Below, piece after piece: positions 22,565 to 32,180 of a DNA stretch of 64,000 nucleotides. Source of the stretch: Selaginella moellendorffii (taxonomy: Eukaryota > Streptophyta > Lycopodiopsida > Selaginellales > Selaginellaceae); assembly GCF_000143415.4 (NCBI RefSeq), contig NW_003314267.1, forward strand, positions 1,952,185-2,016,184, given 5' to 3'. Below the pieces are notes generated by a model. The model was not told the DNA's origin and searched no databases. It saw nothing but the letters and a program-made list of their open reading frames with translations. A program made the position numbers and the translations under genes. Position 1 is the stretch's first letter. Every line of letters begins with the position of its first letter.

Positions 22565-23031
22565 TGTGAGTGATTGGAATATGGAAAGGGAATACAAAAA
22601 ATGTGCATCTCAATTAGCCCAAAAACCGTAGCTTATATATAAGAGCGAATGGTTCAGATTAAAACCAATTCGACAACTGCCAAAATCCCACTATGCTAAT
22701 AATACTTTATTTCGTTAAAGTGGAATTTATTCAGTAAAGTGGGATATTAATTAGCATGTGTCCACATGCCATTTCCTAGTACTTAATTAATATTTATTAA
22801 TATTTCTATCAGTTTTTTAATTTATTTTTTATATTTCACAATATTATAACACAAAATCATATGAAAAATTTTTAATTTATAAATTATAAAGCTAAAACTT
22901 CAATTTTTTATTGTTGTTATAAAAATAGCATGTGGCCACACACCATAGGTGGGATAATGAAATGTTCCACTTTAACGAAATAAAGCATAATATTAGTATA
23001 CGGCATCGTAACTGTACACTTGGACTTTATA
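22565..23031 (-). repeat. 5' LTR of the gypsy element, carrying a nested MITE
   Basis: The LTR starts TGTGAGTG and ends CTTTATA, where the other LTR has CCTCACA. Each difference in this end is C versus T. After removal of the 287-bp insert and one 4-bp target copy, its length is about 176 bp. That is 13-14 bp more than the left LTR because of an extra CCCAAAAACCGTA-like segment. Confidence 0.85.
22702..22988. mobile_element. 287-bp non-autonomous relative (MITE) of the 12-kb transposon
   Basis: The ends read ATACTTTATTTCGTTAAAG and, in reverse complement, ATGCTTTATTTCGTTAAAG. These match the 12-kb element's AAGCTCTATTTCGTTAAAG. The flanks are AATA (22698-22701) and AATA (22989-22992). The other LTR of the host gypsy element (around 6115-6125) shows the empty site with one AATA. 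Subterminal asymmetry is also shared with the large element: TTATTCARTAAARTGGGA at one end and CATTATCCCAC at the other. Two palindromes (22752, 22926) are present and there is no coding capacity. Confidence 0.9.
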
Positions 23032-23569
23032 AAATGAATTTATTTTTTTATTTATTAATTTTAAAATTATATTTAATATGCCATACTGCATATCAAATTA
23101 AACTATGATATACAACAAAATTCCCATCATCTTGTAAAGCTAGAATTAAATTTATAATATTTATCACTTGACTATAAAGAAAATTTATTTATTTTATATA
23201 AAACTAAATTACCATCAGTTTGAAGTATTAATATACATCCATTTTCTCCAAGATTACCAGTATTTAATTTCTAATATTCTTGTGAGCTTGGGACATAAAA
23301 TAATTGTAACTCACAATTTTTAAATAAATTTAGTTAAAAAATTTATTTCATGAGAGTTTTATTATACCTAGCACACTCAAACTCTCTTCCATTATCATGT
23401 GATCGAAAAGTTGCATATGTCTTTCTATTAATTGGAAATGTGTATTATCCAGTATATGCATAATTATTTTTGGTGCTAAGCTTGTAATACTCCCCCTTAT
23501 GCTGCATAATTATTTTTGGTGAATACTCACCCTTATGCTACAAAAGGACATTTGAAGTCAATTATAGTT

Positions 23570-24480
23570 TTCCATTTATTTGAATTGGTGGCATTTGATT
23601 TAATGGAGCCTTTTTTACAATCAATTGTTGGTAATAAATATGTCATTATTGCTTCTAATTACTTAATTTGCTAGGTGGAAGTTGGTGCTCTTGCTAATGC
23701 ATCTATAATTATTGTTGAATATTTCCTCCTCAATCAAATGGTGTTTTAACATTTCTATCTGGAATGAATTCTTTCAAACAATGGTTCCATATTTATAATT
23801 GAGGCATTTTATATTTTAACATTTTGGTTGGGGATATGTTAAAATTTCACAAGTGTTTATCATCCATAATCAAATGGTTTAGTAGAACAGCTTGTTTGGA
23901 CTATTAAAGATATGATCGTGAAGTATATGAATTTTCAATATTTGGATTGAGATGGTTATTTGTCATCTCTTTAGTATGTATATGTCACAAATGTGCAAAA
24001 TTCTATTGATGCTTCACTATATAAACTTTTATTGATACTACTAACGGAGTTGAGTTTACCTTCACAACTACTACGAGATGTTGATGTTAAGTTTTAAGAT
24101 TAATATTTAACAAGCACTTCCACTTATTCAAACAAAATCTTCCAAGCAACTAGGCCATGTATAAATGGGACAACAATGGCATTACAACTTTAATCATTAT
24201 CCATCTATGGAGTACAAAGTGGATGACTTGGCATTAATTTGTTTTCCCAACCTTATAGTATGTGGTTCTCCTTGCTTAATGAAAGGGACCATATCAAATG
24301 TTGCAGTAAGTTAGATCACAAGTTTATAAAGTTTGGCATAACGTCCAACAAGTAAATTCTCTAGAAATTATGCATGTGTAACAATTGAAACACTTCGTAC
24401 AAAGGGATTAAAAACAATTAACACCACCTATAAATCCATCAATGCCTCCTCTTGAAATTCTTCTAGATCCTAGCTTATCC
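23570..24480 (+). pseudogene. Second, highly decayed gypsy integrase copy
   Basis: Read on the + strand across many stops, the region matches the integrase at 6520-7200 in order: GNKYVIIA-like start, FPPQSNGV-like pieces, YHPXSNGLVEQLVWTIKDM, then SLYKLLL and LPSQLLRDVDVK. Most differences are C-to-T or G-to-A. This suggests long exposure to cytosine methylation and deamination. Confidence 0.65.
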
Positions 24481-24924
24481 ATGAAAAAACCCTAACTAAC
24501 TATCTTCCAGCATTCCAAGAAGAAAGGATGATATAAAGTCAAGTGTATAATTATAATGCTATATATTAATATTAACATAATAAGATTTTGATAACTGTCA
24601 AATTGATTACACTCACAATTAAGCAAACCATGGAACAATCGAGACCAACCATGATTTGGAGCTTCCAACAGCATAGGGACAAGAAGCATCATTGCTTGGG
24701 CAGGCTCTTGAGAAATCCCAACCTCTAGATCTGCAACTACCAGATATGGAGTCCCGTGAGCTCTCTCCCTCCCAAAACTCTGGAAACGCTAGAGCTTCTC
24801 GTGGAAGCAGTGTGTGCGAATTGCTATCGCTGGGGTGGGACGAAAGTTGTGTACGTTTGTCCTCCACACAAAACGGCTATAGAGGCCACGGAGGTGGACG
24901 AGAAGAGCTTCCAGGATTCTACTC

Positions 24925-26075
24925 ATGGTTTTGGAGCTGATATATGAGGCCAAGTTCTTGAGAAGATCGTTTGGATATAGGGCGGGAAGAGGTGCTCGTG
25001 AGTGCCTGCGATTCATCCACAGTAACTTTGGTGATGTCTCGTGGACTGTGAAAGGAGATCTCTCCAAGCTCTTCGATTATCCACAGGCCGAGCTCTTCAA
25101 CCGGGTTCTACGCAATGTGATCCAGGACGACAAAGTTGGCGAGCTGATCATCAAGGGGATGAAGACACGTGCTCCTCTGGTCGTGCCTCAGTTTAAGAGA
25201 TTGAATCCGACAAAAAGAAAGTTCCTGGAGTTTGAGCCGAGAAGGACTCCGTTGTGGCTGGAGGTGGTTCTGGGATTTGCTCCGGCAGAGGCTCAAAGAA
25301 CTCCCGACTGGGGATGCAACAAGCTCGGTCCGTTTCTGGCCAACGTTTATCTAAGCGAGCTCGACTCCTGGAAGGAAAAGCAGGCCGAGCTGTTCCGTCG
25401 GCCTCACGATCCGTCCGTCGGTTTAAACTTTAGCACCGACGAGCAGGAGAAGCCAAACAATGCTAGGAAAATGGAGTACGTCCGCTTTGGAGCTCACTTC
25501 CTTATCTCGGTCAGAGGCATAAGAGACGACGTTTTGAGCTTCGAGGAGAAGTGTAGAGTCTTCTGCAAGCAAAAGTATCATCGCGAGCCGGATTTTGGAG
25601 CACCTGAGGCGATCTCAACGCCGACGCTGTTCCTCGGCCACCATTTTTTCCAGACCAAGAAGTTGAAAACGAAATGGGAGCCGTCCTCAAACAAGAGAGG
25701 AACGGTTTCGAAAGTGGAGAAGATCGTCTTCTGCGTGGACGGCGCTGCGGAGCACGCCGTCCAGAGCTTGAAGCGAGTAGGCGTTCTCGACGACAAAGAC
25801 AACACGTTTCCATGCATGCGGCTCTTTCACGAGGACCAGGTTCACAACAATGCTCGTCAACAAGATCTTGCGAGCGCTGGCCGACTTGTACCAGCACTCG
25901 ACAAACCGAGCGGAGATGTGCGAGCTACTTGTTTCGATTGTCGCTGGCGAAGATGTATGCTGCGAAGCACAAGCTCCGGACGCAGATCCAGGTGGCCAAG
26001 TCCGCGTCCTTGGATCTTTGCAAGCCACTCAAGGATCCTCAAAAGGCCGGAGGAGAACCACAGACGGAGGCGGTG
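24925..26075 (+). pseudogene. nMAT-like maturase, copy 2, broken by frameshifts and an inversion
   Basis: The open frame from 24925 includes sequence missing from copy 1's visible part (IYEAKFLRRSFGYRAGRGAR and WTVKGDLSKLFDYPQ), then the degenerate RT palm (GPFLANVYLSELDSWKEK, VRFGAHFLISVRG). Relative to copy 1, 2 nt are lost near 25855 and 8 nt near 25927, so domain X is read out of frame. At 26075/26076 the homology to copy 1 stops at copy-1 position 975 and continues in reverse complement from copy-1 position 2100. The detached 3' end of the gene lies inverted at 26930-27093. Upstream of 24925 a stop closes the frame, so the true 5' exon or start is not resolved. Confidence 0.85.
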
Positions 26076-26134
26076 CGCATACCAGAAATTAATTAAATCC
26101 CATATTTCCTCCATAATTTACATAGTAATCTTTG

Positions 26135-26743
26135 TCAACACTGGACGACAAAAGAGCTCTCCAAGAAAGAATCGCTCGCTCCCTGGAGGAACGTAAGCTC
26201 GTCTTGCAGATGCTTAAGAGCAGTAGCATGTTGGTCAGGAGGACAATCGCTGCAAGTTCCCAGCAGATATCCAAAATCAAAACCGCTGCCCCGCTTCGAA
26301 AAATCGGAACCAGCACTGACAAATCTCCCCTGAGAAGCCTGCTTTGCACACACGGAAGCCACTTCCAGGAGCACATGTGAATCAACCCCGTCTTTGAGCT
26401 TCACAACCATGAAGACTTTGGGGCCGTCTCCCACTTGAGAGGCATCGTTGGTCTCCCAGTCGAGCACGAAGTAGTCGTCGCATATTTGCCTGCCCATCTC
26501 CACAACTTTGAGATGCTCGGGATGTGGCAAGTAGTGCGCAAGAGCTTCTTTCCCGGAGAACCTGGCGTAGAGGGCGTGAGTAAATGAAAACGTACCGCTG
26601 ATCTCCGCAATCCTGGCAGCTCTGAAGTAGAGAATGCCATCCAGGCTCTTGAGACTGTTGAGCGCGTGTAGCAATTCTTCTTCTTGAGAATTTGATAACT
26701 CCTTCTTCAGCCTTAGGAGGACCAAGTGCTCCACAAAAGCCAT
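26135..26743 (-). CDS. Stress-response A/B-barrel (DABB) protein, copy 2, inverted
   Basis: This is a 202-aa frame with ATG at 26741-26743, nearly identical to the product of 1424-2032: MAFVEHLVLLRLKKELS ... SFTHALYARFSGKEAL ... FDFGYLLGTCSDCPP. The leader intron with its splice sites is conserved. The frame is intact although the block containing it was inverted, so it could still be expressed. It now points back toward the nMAT remnant. Few replacement changes separate the two copies (for example ICDDFFGLD against ICDDYFVLD). Confidence 0.75.
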   Translation of the reverse strand: MAFVEHLVLLRLKKELSNSQEEELLHALNSLKSLDGILYFRAARIAEISGTFSFTHALYARFSGKEALAHYLPHPEHLKVVEMGRQICDDYFVLDWETNDASQVGDGPKVFMVVKLKDGVDSHVLLEVASVCAKQASQGRFVSAGSDFSKRGSGFDFGYLLGTCSDCPPDQHATALKHLQDELTFLQGASDSFLESSFVVQC

Positions 26744-26929
26744 AGCTGCGGTTGTGGAAAAGGAAAAACTTTGTTTCTGAGAATGGATAAAAAAAAACAA
26801 GGCACTTACCAGCGACATGAAGCTTCCGCGAGTAGACAAACTTAGTCAATTCATCATCTACCGTTCTTCGTCATATCTCTGAAAGTTTCAAAGAGTCACG
26901 TCTTGGATGAGAAACATCCGCGCAAGTTC

Positions 26930-27093
26930 TAGTCATCGACCAGCTAGTTCCAAGTTCCTTGGCCAGCACAACTAGTCCATCCTGGAGTCCCTCTGGACGG
27001 AGCAGCCTGGCTACACTTCTCAGAGTTTTCTCTTGTAGCGGCTTCCAGTCGTGAGCTATGGCTTCTGGAACGCTGTAAACAAGCGCCAGTCCG
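26930..27093 (-). pseudogene. Inverted 3' end of nMAT copy 2
   Basis: The reverse complement matches copy-1 positions about 980-1164 (LVYSVPEA ... HDWKPLHEKTLRSVARLLRP ... LVVLAKELGT). It has a 12-nt deletion near the front and small changes at the stop. Its 5' edge at 27093 is the right inversion breakpoint. From there CATTTTCGAAATTA resumes the original orientation (copy-1 2101 onward). Confidence 0.85.
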
Positions 27094-27125
27094 CATTTTC
27101 GAAATTAGAAAAACAGAAAACTAAA

Positions 27126-27176
27126 TGGTATCAGAGGGAGGTTTCGATCCTCCGACCTGTGCTGCGCCACTCTGAT
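27126..27176 (-). pseudogene. Initiator tRNA-Met-derived fragment with encoded CCA, lacking the anticodon arm
   Basis: The minus strand begins ATCAGAGTGGCGCAGC (acceptor and D-arm start of plant tRNA-iMet). It then jumps to ACAGGTCGGAGGATCGAAAC, CTCCCTCTGATA and CCA. The T stem GGAGG/CCTCC and the acceptor pairing ATCAGAG/CTCTGAT are intact. About 24 nt covering the D-arm end and anticodon arm are missing. CCA is added after transcription in eukaryotes, so its presence suggests a copy made from mature tRNA. It cannot act as a tRNA. Confidence 0.8.
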
Positions 27177-27275
27177 TCCTTGATTTAAATATTTAAGAGT
27201 CTAAAACAGGGTTTAATATTAAATAGTTTAATACATTTTGAATTAAAACAATATTTTTAAAGCTGTTGAATTTGC

Positions 27276-29198
27276 ATGAAAACTTTACTTTGCTCTTTGG
27301 CTGCCACGAATGAAGCAGGGCTTTACAGTGCAAGCTTTGAGAATGAGAAGCATCGCGTTGCAGAGCTCGTAAGAAACACTAGAGATGTAGCCACTGCAAG
27401 TCGAGTTCACTGGAGCATACACAAGAGCAGGCTCTCCAAAAACAAGTATATCTCCAACCTGCTCGTCCAAATGTATGGCAAACTTGGCAGCCTTGGCGAA
27501 GCACTTCAAGTGTTCGATTCAATCGCACAACCCAATCTTTTCTCCTGGAGCATTGTTGTGGTGGCATTTGTCCAGAATGGCGAATTGGAGAAATCATGGA
27601 CGCTTCTCGAAAAAATGCCCGAGACCAACGTAATTGCTGTCACAGCCATTTTGACAGCTTATGCTAAGCAGGGAAACTTACACGAGGCCAAGGTGATATT
27701 TGACAATGCCCCGGAGAGGAATCTAGTCACTTGGAATACTATGCTCCAGGCATATTCGCGGACAGGGCATCTGAAAGAATGTAGAAAGATCTTCCAGGAC
27801 ATGCCAGCCAGAGATTCCGTGTCATGGAATATGCTAATCACAGCCGCTGTAAACAACGGCAGTGTGGAATATGCGCGGGAATGTTTTCAACTGGCTCCCG
27901 ACAGAGACGTGGTACTCTGGACAACCTTGCTGGCGGCATATGCCGAGATAGGGAATCTGGAAGAAGCAAAGGGGTTGTTCGACCGGATGCCGTCCACGGA
28001 TGTGGTGACGTGGACGGCCATGATCATCGCCTACGCTCATAGCGGCCACCTTGAGGGGGCTAGAGCCGTGTTTGATAGAATGCCTGAAAGAAATGTCGTG
28101 TCCTGGACGAGCATGGTGGCGATTCTCGGCAAAACTGGCATGGTGGGCGATGCTAAAATCATCTTTGATTCCATGCCCGAGCAAAATGAGGTTTCGATCA
28201 CGGCGATGATCGCTGCATACGCGAAACATGGCCAAGTAGAAGCCGGAATGGCACTGATAGATCGAATTCCAACCTTAAACACAGAGATTTGTACGACGAT
28301 GATCCAAGCTCATGCCCAAGTCGGAGATTTAGACCGTGCAAAGAGAATGTTTGATTCGATGAGGGATCACGACGTAATCGCGTATAACACAATGATCAGT
28401 GCATATGTCGATTCTTTCAAAGTAGAGCACGCAAAGTGTTTGTTCGACAAGATGCCTGTGCAGAATCTTGTGACATGGAATGCTATGCTTGCGGCATATG
28501 CCTTGAATGGGCATCTTGATCAAGCAAAAGAGTTGCTGCTTTCAATGCCGGACAAAGATGTGGTGACATGGACAACGGTGATCATAGCATACGTGGCTGC
28601 TGGAGACCTGGACACGTCACAGATATTGTTTGACAACATGGTCGAGCGGACGTCGGTGTCTTGGGCTGTTATTCTTGCAGCATATGCCCAGAGTGGGCAT
28701 CTTTGCAAAGCAAGAGGAATCTTCGACGGGGTACCCTGTTTAAATGCTGTGATATGGACGTCAATGGTGGCAGCGCATGCGCACTTTGGACTTGGGAGCC
28801 AAGCCGTTGATCTCTTCCAACGCTTGAACCTTGAAGGGCTGGATTCCTGCCAAGTGTTGCTCACTCACATTTTGAACGCTTGCAGCCACTTGGGTCTTGT
28901 TGAGGAAGGCCGGAAATTCTTTAGATTTATGGTTTCTGAGCGAGAACTATCTCCAACCAAGGAGCACTTTCGAGCGATGGTGGATATCCTGGGAAGAGCC
29001 GGGCAGCTCAAAGGTGCCGAGGAGATTATTGTCAACATGCCCTTTGTTCCTGACGTTGGTGACTGGGAATCGTTGTTGGGCTCTTGCAAGATGCATAGAG
29101 AAGTTGTCTTGGCAGCTCGAGCAGCAGAGATGGTGTCTCGGTTGGATCGGAAAAACACTACTAGTTACCTGTTAATGTCAAACTTAGTTACCTGCTAA
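27276..29198 (+). CDS. Pentatricopeptide repeat (PPR) protein, S-repeat-rich, truncated in E1
   Basis: This single-exon gene encodes 640 aa. About sixteen consecutive repeats of 31 residues follow the pattern DVVTWTAMIIAYAHSGHLEG / ARAVFDRMPER. This is the S-type length rather than 35-residue P motifs. Toward the end come longer P/L-type motifs (HILNACSHLGLVEEGRKFF, MVDILGRAGQLKGAEEII) and an E1-like segment (WESLLGSCKMHREVVLAA). It stops at SYLLMSNLVTC without E2 or DYW. PPR proteins bind organellar RNA one base per repeat and act in editing, splicing or stability. The N-terminus could be an organelle signal but is not clear. The stop lies in a 23-bp tandem duplication (29162-29184 / 29185-29207). 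Confidence 0.9.
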   Translation: MKTLLCSLAATNEAGLYSASFENEKHRVAELVRNTRDVATASRVHWSIHKSRLSKNKYISNLLVQMYGKLGSLGEALQVFDSIAQPNLFSWSIVVVAFVQNGELEKSWTLLEKMPETNVIAVTAILTAYAKQGNLHEAKVIFDNAPERNLVTWNTMLQAYSRTGHLKECRKIFQDMPARDSVSWNMLITAAVNNGSVEYARECFQLAPDRDVVLWTTLLAAYAEIGNLEEAKGLFDRMPSTDVVTWTAMIIAYAHSGHLEGARAVFDRMPERNVVSWTSMVAILGKTGMVGDAKIIFDSMPEQNEVSITAMIAAYAKHGQVEAGMALIDRIPTLNTEICTTMIQAHAQVGDLDRAKRMFDSMRDHDVIAYNTMISAYVDSFKVEHAKCLFDKMPVQNLVTWNAMLAAYALNGHLDQAKELLLSMPDKDVVTWTTVIIAYVAAGDLDTSQILFDNMVERTSVSWAVILAAYAQSGHLCKARGIFDGVPCLNAVIWTSMVAAHAHFGLGSQAVDLFQRLNLEGLDSCQVLLTHILNACSHLGLVEEGRKFFRFMVSERELSPTKEHFRAMVDILGRAGQLKGAEEIIVNMPFVPDVGDWESLLGSCKMHREVVLAARAAEMVSRLDRKNTTSYLLMSNLVTC

Positions 29199-29536
29199 TG
29201 TTAAACTTGCCAAATGCTCAAAGAACTTACGTTGTTTTGAGCGTTTGTTCAAACCCGTTAATCGATAGTAAGTGTCGGTAAGTAGTATGTGTCGTTTAAA
29301 CGTTGGAACTCTCTGGTGGTAATGGAGGATTATCCTCCAAGACTTTGTTGCGTGGGGATGATGGTTGCTGAGTTAGCTGCGAGTAAGTTCCCTGAGCTGT
29401 ACGAGTACGAGTTAAGATCGGTCATGTTGGAAGGCAGGAGAGAACTTACAATCGGGAGCTCCAAAAACAGATGGAAAATGTTGCCCATAGCACAATGTAG
29501 CACTTGTCATTCCTGTTGTCAAAGAAAAAAAACTAT
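29199..29536. other. Short spacer between convergent genes
   Basis: I see nothing coding. It holds the second unit of the 23-bp duplication and the 3' flank of the PPR gene and of the lipid phosphatase. Confidence 0.5.
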
Positions 29537-30529
29537 TCAATGATCGTAACTTGTGTAAGCCAAGGTACCTATCAAAGCGGCAACGCACACGTCCTCCCAG
29601 TGGTGTTTGTAGTCTTCCAGGCGAGAAATGGAAACGTAGGCTGCGACGGCAAGCGGCGCAAATGGAATTAAAAACTTCCACATTTGTCCTTCTCGACGGT
29701 GATCAAACAGCTGAAGCTTTCCAGCAAAATAGAGAGACAGGTAGCCCAGTCCTGCGAAACACCCTGCCAGAGAAGTCAAATAAACTAGAATATACACAAT
29801 AAAGAAGTCGCTTACACGAGGCATGGCCACTTGGAAAGCTTTTGTGTCCATCTCTGATCACAGCCTCGTCACCAGTGCAGAGAACTTCGCCAATTGCTGT
29901 ATAGATCTGAATCGAGAAAACAATCACAAAGGTGTCATTGGAAAAGAAACTGCTACATACCTCGACTCCATCCGGAAAGCATCGCCAGAAGAAATCCGGT
30001 CGAGGCCGACCAACAGACACCTTGATCGCATTTGTCACAACACCAGCAATAGCGAGTGAGAAAGCCAGCCCTGGATCGTAGCATTGAGAAAACAAGTGTA
30101 AGAAGAGAGAGAAGAAAAACCAAGAAAAACTTACCCAGTAGAGCATGGTGAAGATCGCGAGGATCTCTTTTGTAAGCGTGGAAACATAGAAAAATGAGAG
30201 CAGGAACTGCCAGGGAGATCACCTGATCAAAAGAGACTACCAAAACTTCCATCACTACACCAAAGCGTTCGCAAGAGAAAAAAGTGCTTTACCGGAACGT
30301 AAACAAAGGAAACCGTGCTGGATTTCATGGGATATCGCAGATCGTCCAGCATGTACTTCCCCACAAATCTCTGGAAAGGATGGAGGACATGGAGCCCATA
30401 GAATGCCCCGCCAAGGAACACGACCACAATCCAGTCGAGAATGTGGCGCCTTGCAAGCTCCAAGAACGATGCTCTGCAAGAAATCCTCGGACTAGGAGTG
30501 TCCAAGAGCGGCATCTCTAGCCTCTGCAT
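29537..30529 (-). CDS. LPP: Lipid phosphate phosphatase (PAP2 superfamily)
   Basis: Exons on the minus strand: 30529-30293, 30222-30135, 30070-29961, 29906-29816, 29763-29537. The sum is 753 nt, 250 aa. The three phosphatase motifs are complete: KVSVGRPRP, then SFPSGHAS(W), then [13 protein letters not shown]. Membrane segments include [47 protein letters not shown] and [14 protein letters not shown]. Enzymes of this family remove phosphate from phosphatidic acid and related lipids at membranes. The Ser-Trp junction (HAS|W) fixes the fourth donor at GTAAGCG. The start ATG at 30527-30529 is 122 bp from the divergent gene at 30652, so they probably share a promoter region. Confidence 0.9.
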
Positions 30530-30651
30530 TTGCCCCGAACTGCAAGAAATTGCTGGAAATTCCAGGGACAATAGCTTCTCTCCCGAAGAACCCTAAATTG
30601 GAAGTCATCGACGGCCAAGTTACACGCTGGCACCAGTCAGCCTCGTCAGCT
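30530..30651. promoter_or_regulatory. Bidirectional promoter region
   Basis: Only 122 bp separate two divergent start codons. ATTAGGGTTTTA, a telo-box-like motif, overlaps the start of the + gene at 30658-30669. Untranslated leaders of both genes must lie here or overlap. Confidence 0.5.
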
Positions 30652-31116
30652 ATGGCGATTAGGGTTTTAACGTCTCTCCTGCGCCATCGCTCGTCCGCCG
30701 CCGCCCTGGTAAGCTTCTCTCCGCAACATCTCGCCAAAATCTCTCCCGGAATCGCACGGCGCCGCCATTTTGTTGCGCTGCGCGGATCATCATCGATCGA
30801 GAGGGAACCTGGATCATTCTCGCGCTCCAGGTACTTCTACTCGACATTGAGCGAGAAGAATCACAACAAGGAGCTGGATGATATCAATTCCAAGTTCGCC
30901 GAGGCCAGGGAAGAGATTGAGCTGGCCTCGGAGTCGAAAGAGACGGTGTATTTCAACGAGGAGGCCGAGACCGCTAGAGTGGCGGTGCAGGCGGTGCTTG
31001 ACAAGTACCAAGCGCTCCTCGCCAAATTGAGCCCGGAAGAAAAAGGTGGCGTCCAGAGAGCCATGGGGATGAAGATGGAGCAGCTCAAGGCCGAGCTTGC
31101 CCAGCTCAAGGAGTGA
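30652..31116 (+). CDS. Small predicted mitochondrial coiled-coil protein, conserved in plants
   Basis: This single-exon gene encodes 154 aa. Residues 1-60 are rich in Arg, Ser and Ala with few acids (MAIRVLTSLLRHRSSAAALV), typical of a mitochondrial presequence. The rest is helical and charged: DDINSKFAEAREEIELASES, KETVYFNEEAETARVAVQAV, MGMKMEQLKAELAQLKE. I recall similar plant proteins of unknown role but cannot name a gene. The ATG at 30652 was chosen because upstream in-frame codons fall in the shared promoter region. Confidence 0.75.
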   Translation: MAIRVLTSLLRHRSSAAALVSFSPQHLAKISPGIARRRHFVALRGSSSIEREPGSFSRSRYFYSTLSEKNHNKELDDINSKFAEAREEIELASESKETVYFNEEAETARVAVQAVLDKYQALLAKLSPEEKGGVQRAMGMKMEQLKAELAQLKE

Positions 31117-31224
31117 GACCCAAACAAAACAACAAGACAAGAGATTGCTGAGTACTCCGTTTCTTCTTTTTTTTGCATGGCTTTGTGCCTTCTGTCTCAA
31201 TCTACTCAAAGGATAACAGTGGCT

Positions 31225-31720
31225 GTGGGATTAGATATTCATTCATTCGGATACTGTTTACTATGCCTGGCATGAGGTGCACCAGTAAGTGTTTATGGAG
31301 TAGTAAAATATTCATTCATTTTCGTATACGGTTTACAAAGTCTTGCCCAAATATTTAAAAACATCTATTTATCTATGTGCACTAGTACGTGTTCTGAGAA
31401 TTAAATATTCATTCATTCATATACTGTTTACAAAGTCTTGCCCAAATAAGTGTTGCATTGAATCTGTTTATCTATGTGCACTAGTAGTAAGTGTTTTGAA
31501 GTGGCTGTCGAATTAGATATCCATTCATTCATATACTGTTTACAAAGTCTTGCCCAACTTGGGGTGTCTTGCACAAACTTTAAAAACATCTATCTATCTA
31601 TTTGTTTATCTTGTAATGCGTCTACCTCTATAAAGCATGAGACCGAAATATTTCGAAATGCTGCACTTCTATAAAGTATGAGACCGAAATATTTAGAAAT
31701 GCTGCACCAATAAGTGTTGC
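31225..31720. repeat. Tandem degenerate repeats
   Basis: Four diverged units of about 110 nt contain ATTCATTCATATACTGTTTA followed by CAAAGTCTTGCCCAA (around 31231, 31310, 31407, 31523). They are followed by two 37-39 bp units around CATGAGACCGAAATATTT (31638 and 31677). They lie in the gene-free stretch between 31117 and 32180. The remainder of that stretch (31721-32180) appears to be 5' leader and promoter of the dioxygenase gene. Confidence 0.8.
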
Positions 31721-32180
31721 ACCTTTGCTCGCCCCAATGGCATCTGCATCTTGAGCCACGTCTTCAGAGACTAAAGCGTCCATTGCCTGGTTGCCATTGT
31801 CAATCCTGGTCTCCAGTGCTCCTCACCTCATCTCCTTGGTCCGTGTTGCCCTTCCTCGGCGCCACCTGATATAAGCAAATCAGCTCTTTTATCTTACGCA
31901 TACAAACAAGTTCGATTATAAATTGAGCTCCTTTTCACAGTCAGGTGGGAGGCCTTGCTTGACAGTGACGTGGCATGGCTTTGACTGCTACTTGGGTGGC
32001 TGGGATTTTGAGCCCGAATATCCCGTGAGTATGCCCATTTTGTTTATAAACAGGCTTTTGTGTCAAATGGTACCTCGACTGCTTCCTTGATTGGTATGTT
32101 TTGGCGGCTTCGCTGCTTTCTTGGGCTTGATGAATTCCCTGTGGTTTTTCTCTTTCCAGGCCTCTTGATCCATCGAAGCG

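Larger units (their letters stand above)
5997..23031 (-). mobile_element. Decayed Ty3/gypsy LTR retrotransposon, interrupted by two younger insertions
   Basis: Read on the minus strand, the order is 5' LTR (22565-23031), gag remnants, zinc-knuckle remnant, aspartic protease, reverse transcriptase, [12-kb DNA transposon], RNase H, integrase, polypurine tract, 3' LTR (5997-6158). PR-RT-RH-IN order defines the Ty3/gypsy group. The bases AAAT or AAAAT flank both outer ends, consistent with a target-site duplication. Without the nested 12,038-bp element and the 287-bp relative, the element is about 4.7 kb. Many frames are closed by stops that look like C-to-T changes, and the RT active site reads FIDD. 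It is therefore not autonomous. Confidence 0.85.

Noticed and set aside
27126-27176. Functional tRNA gene
   Set aside because: The anticodon arm is absent and CCA is encoded, so it cannot fold into a working tRNA.
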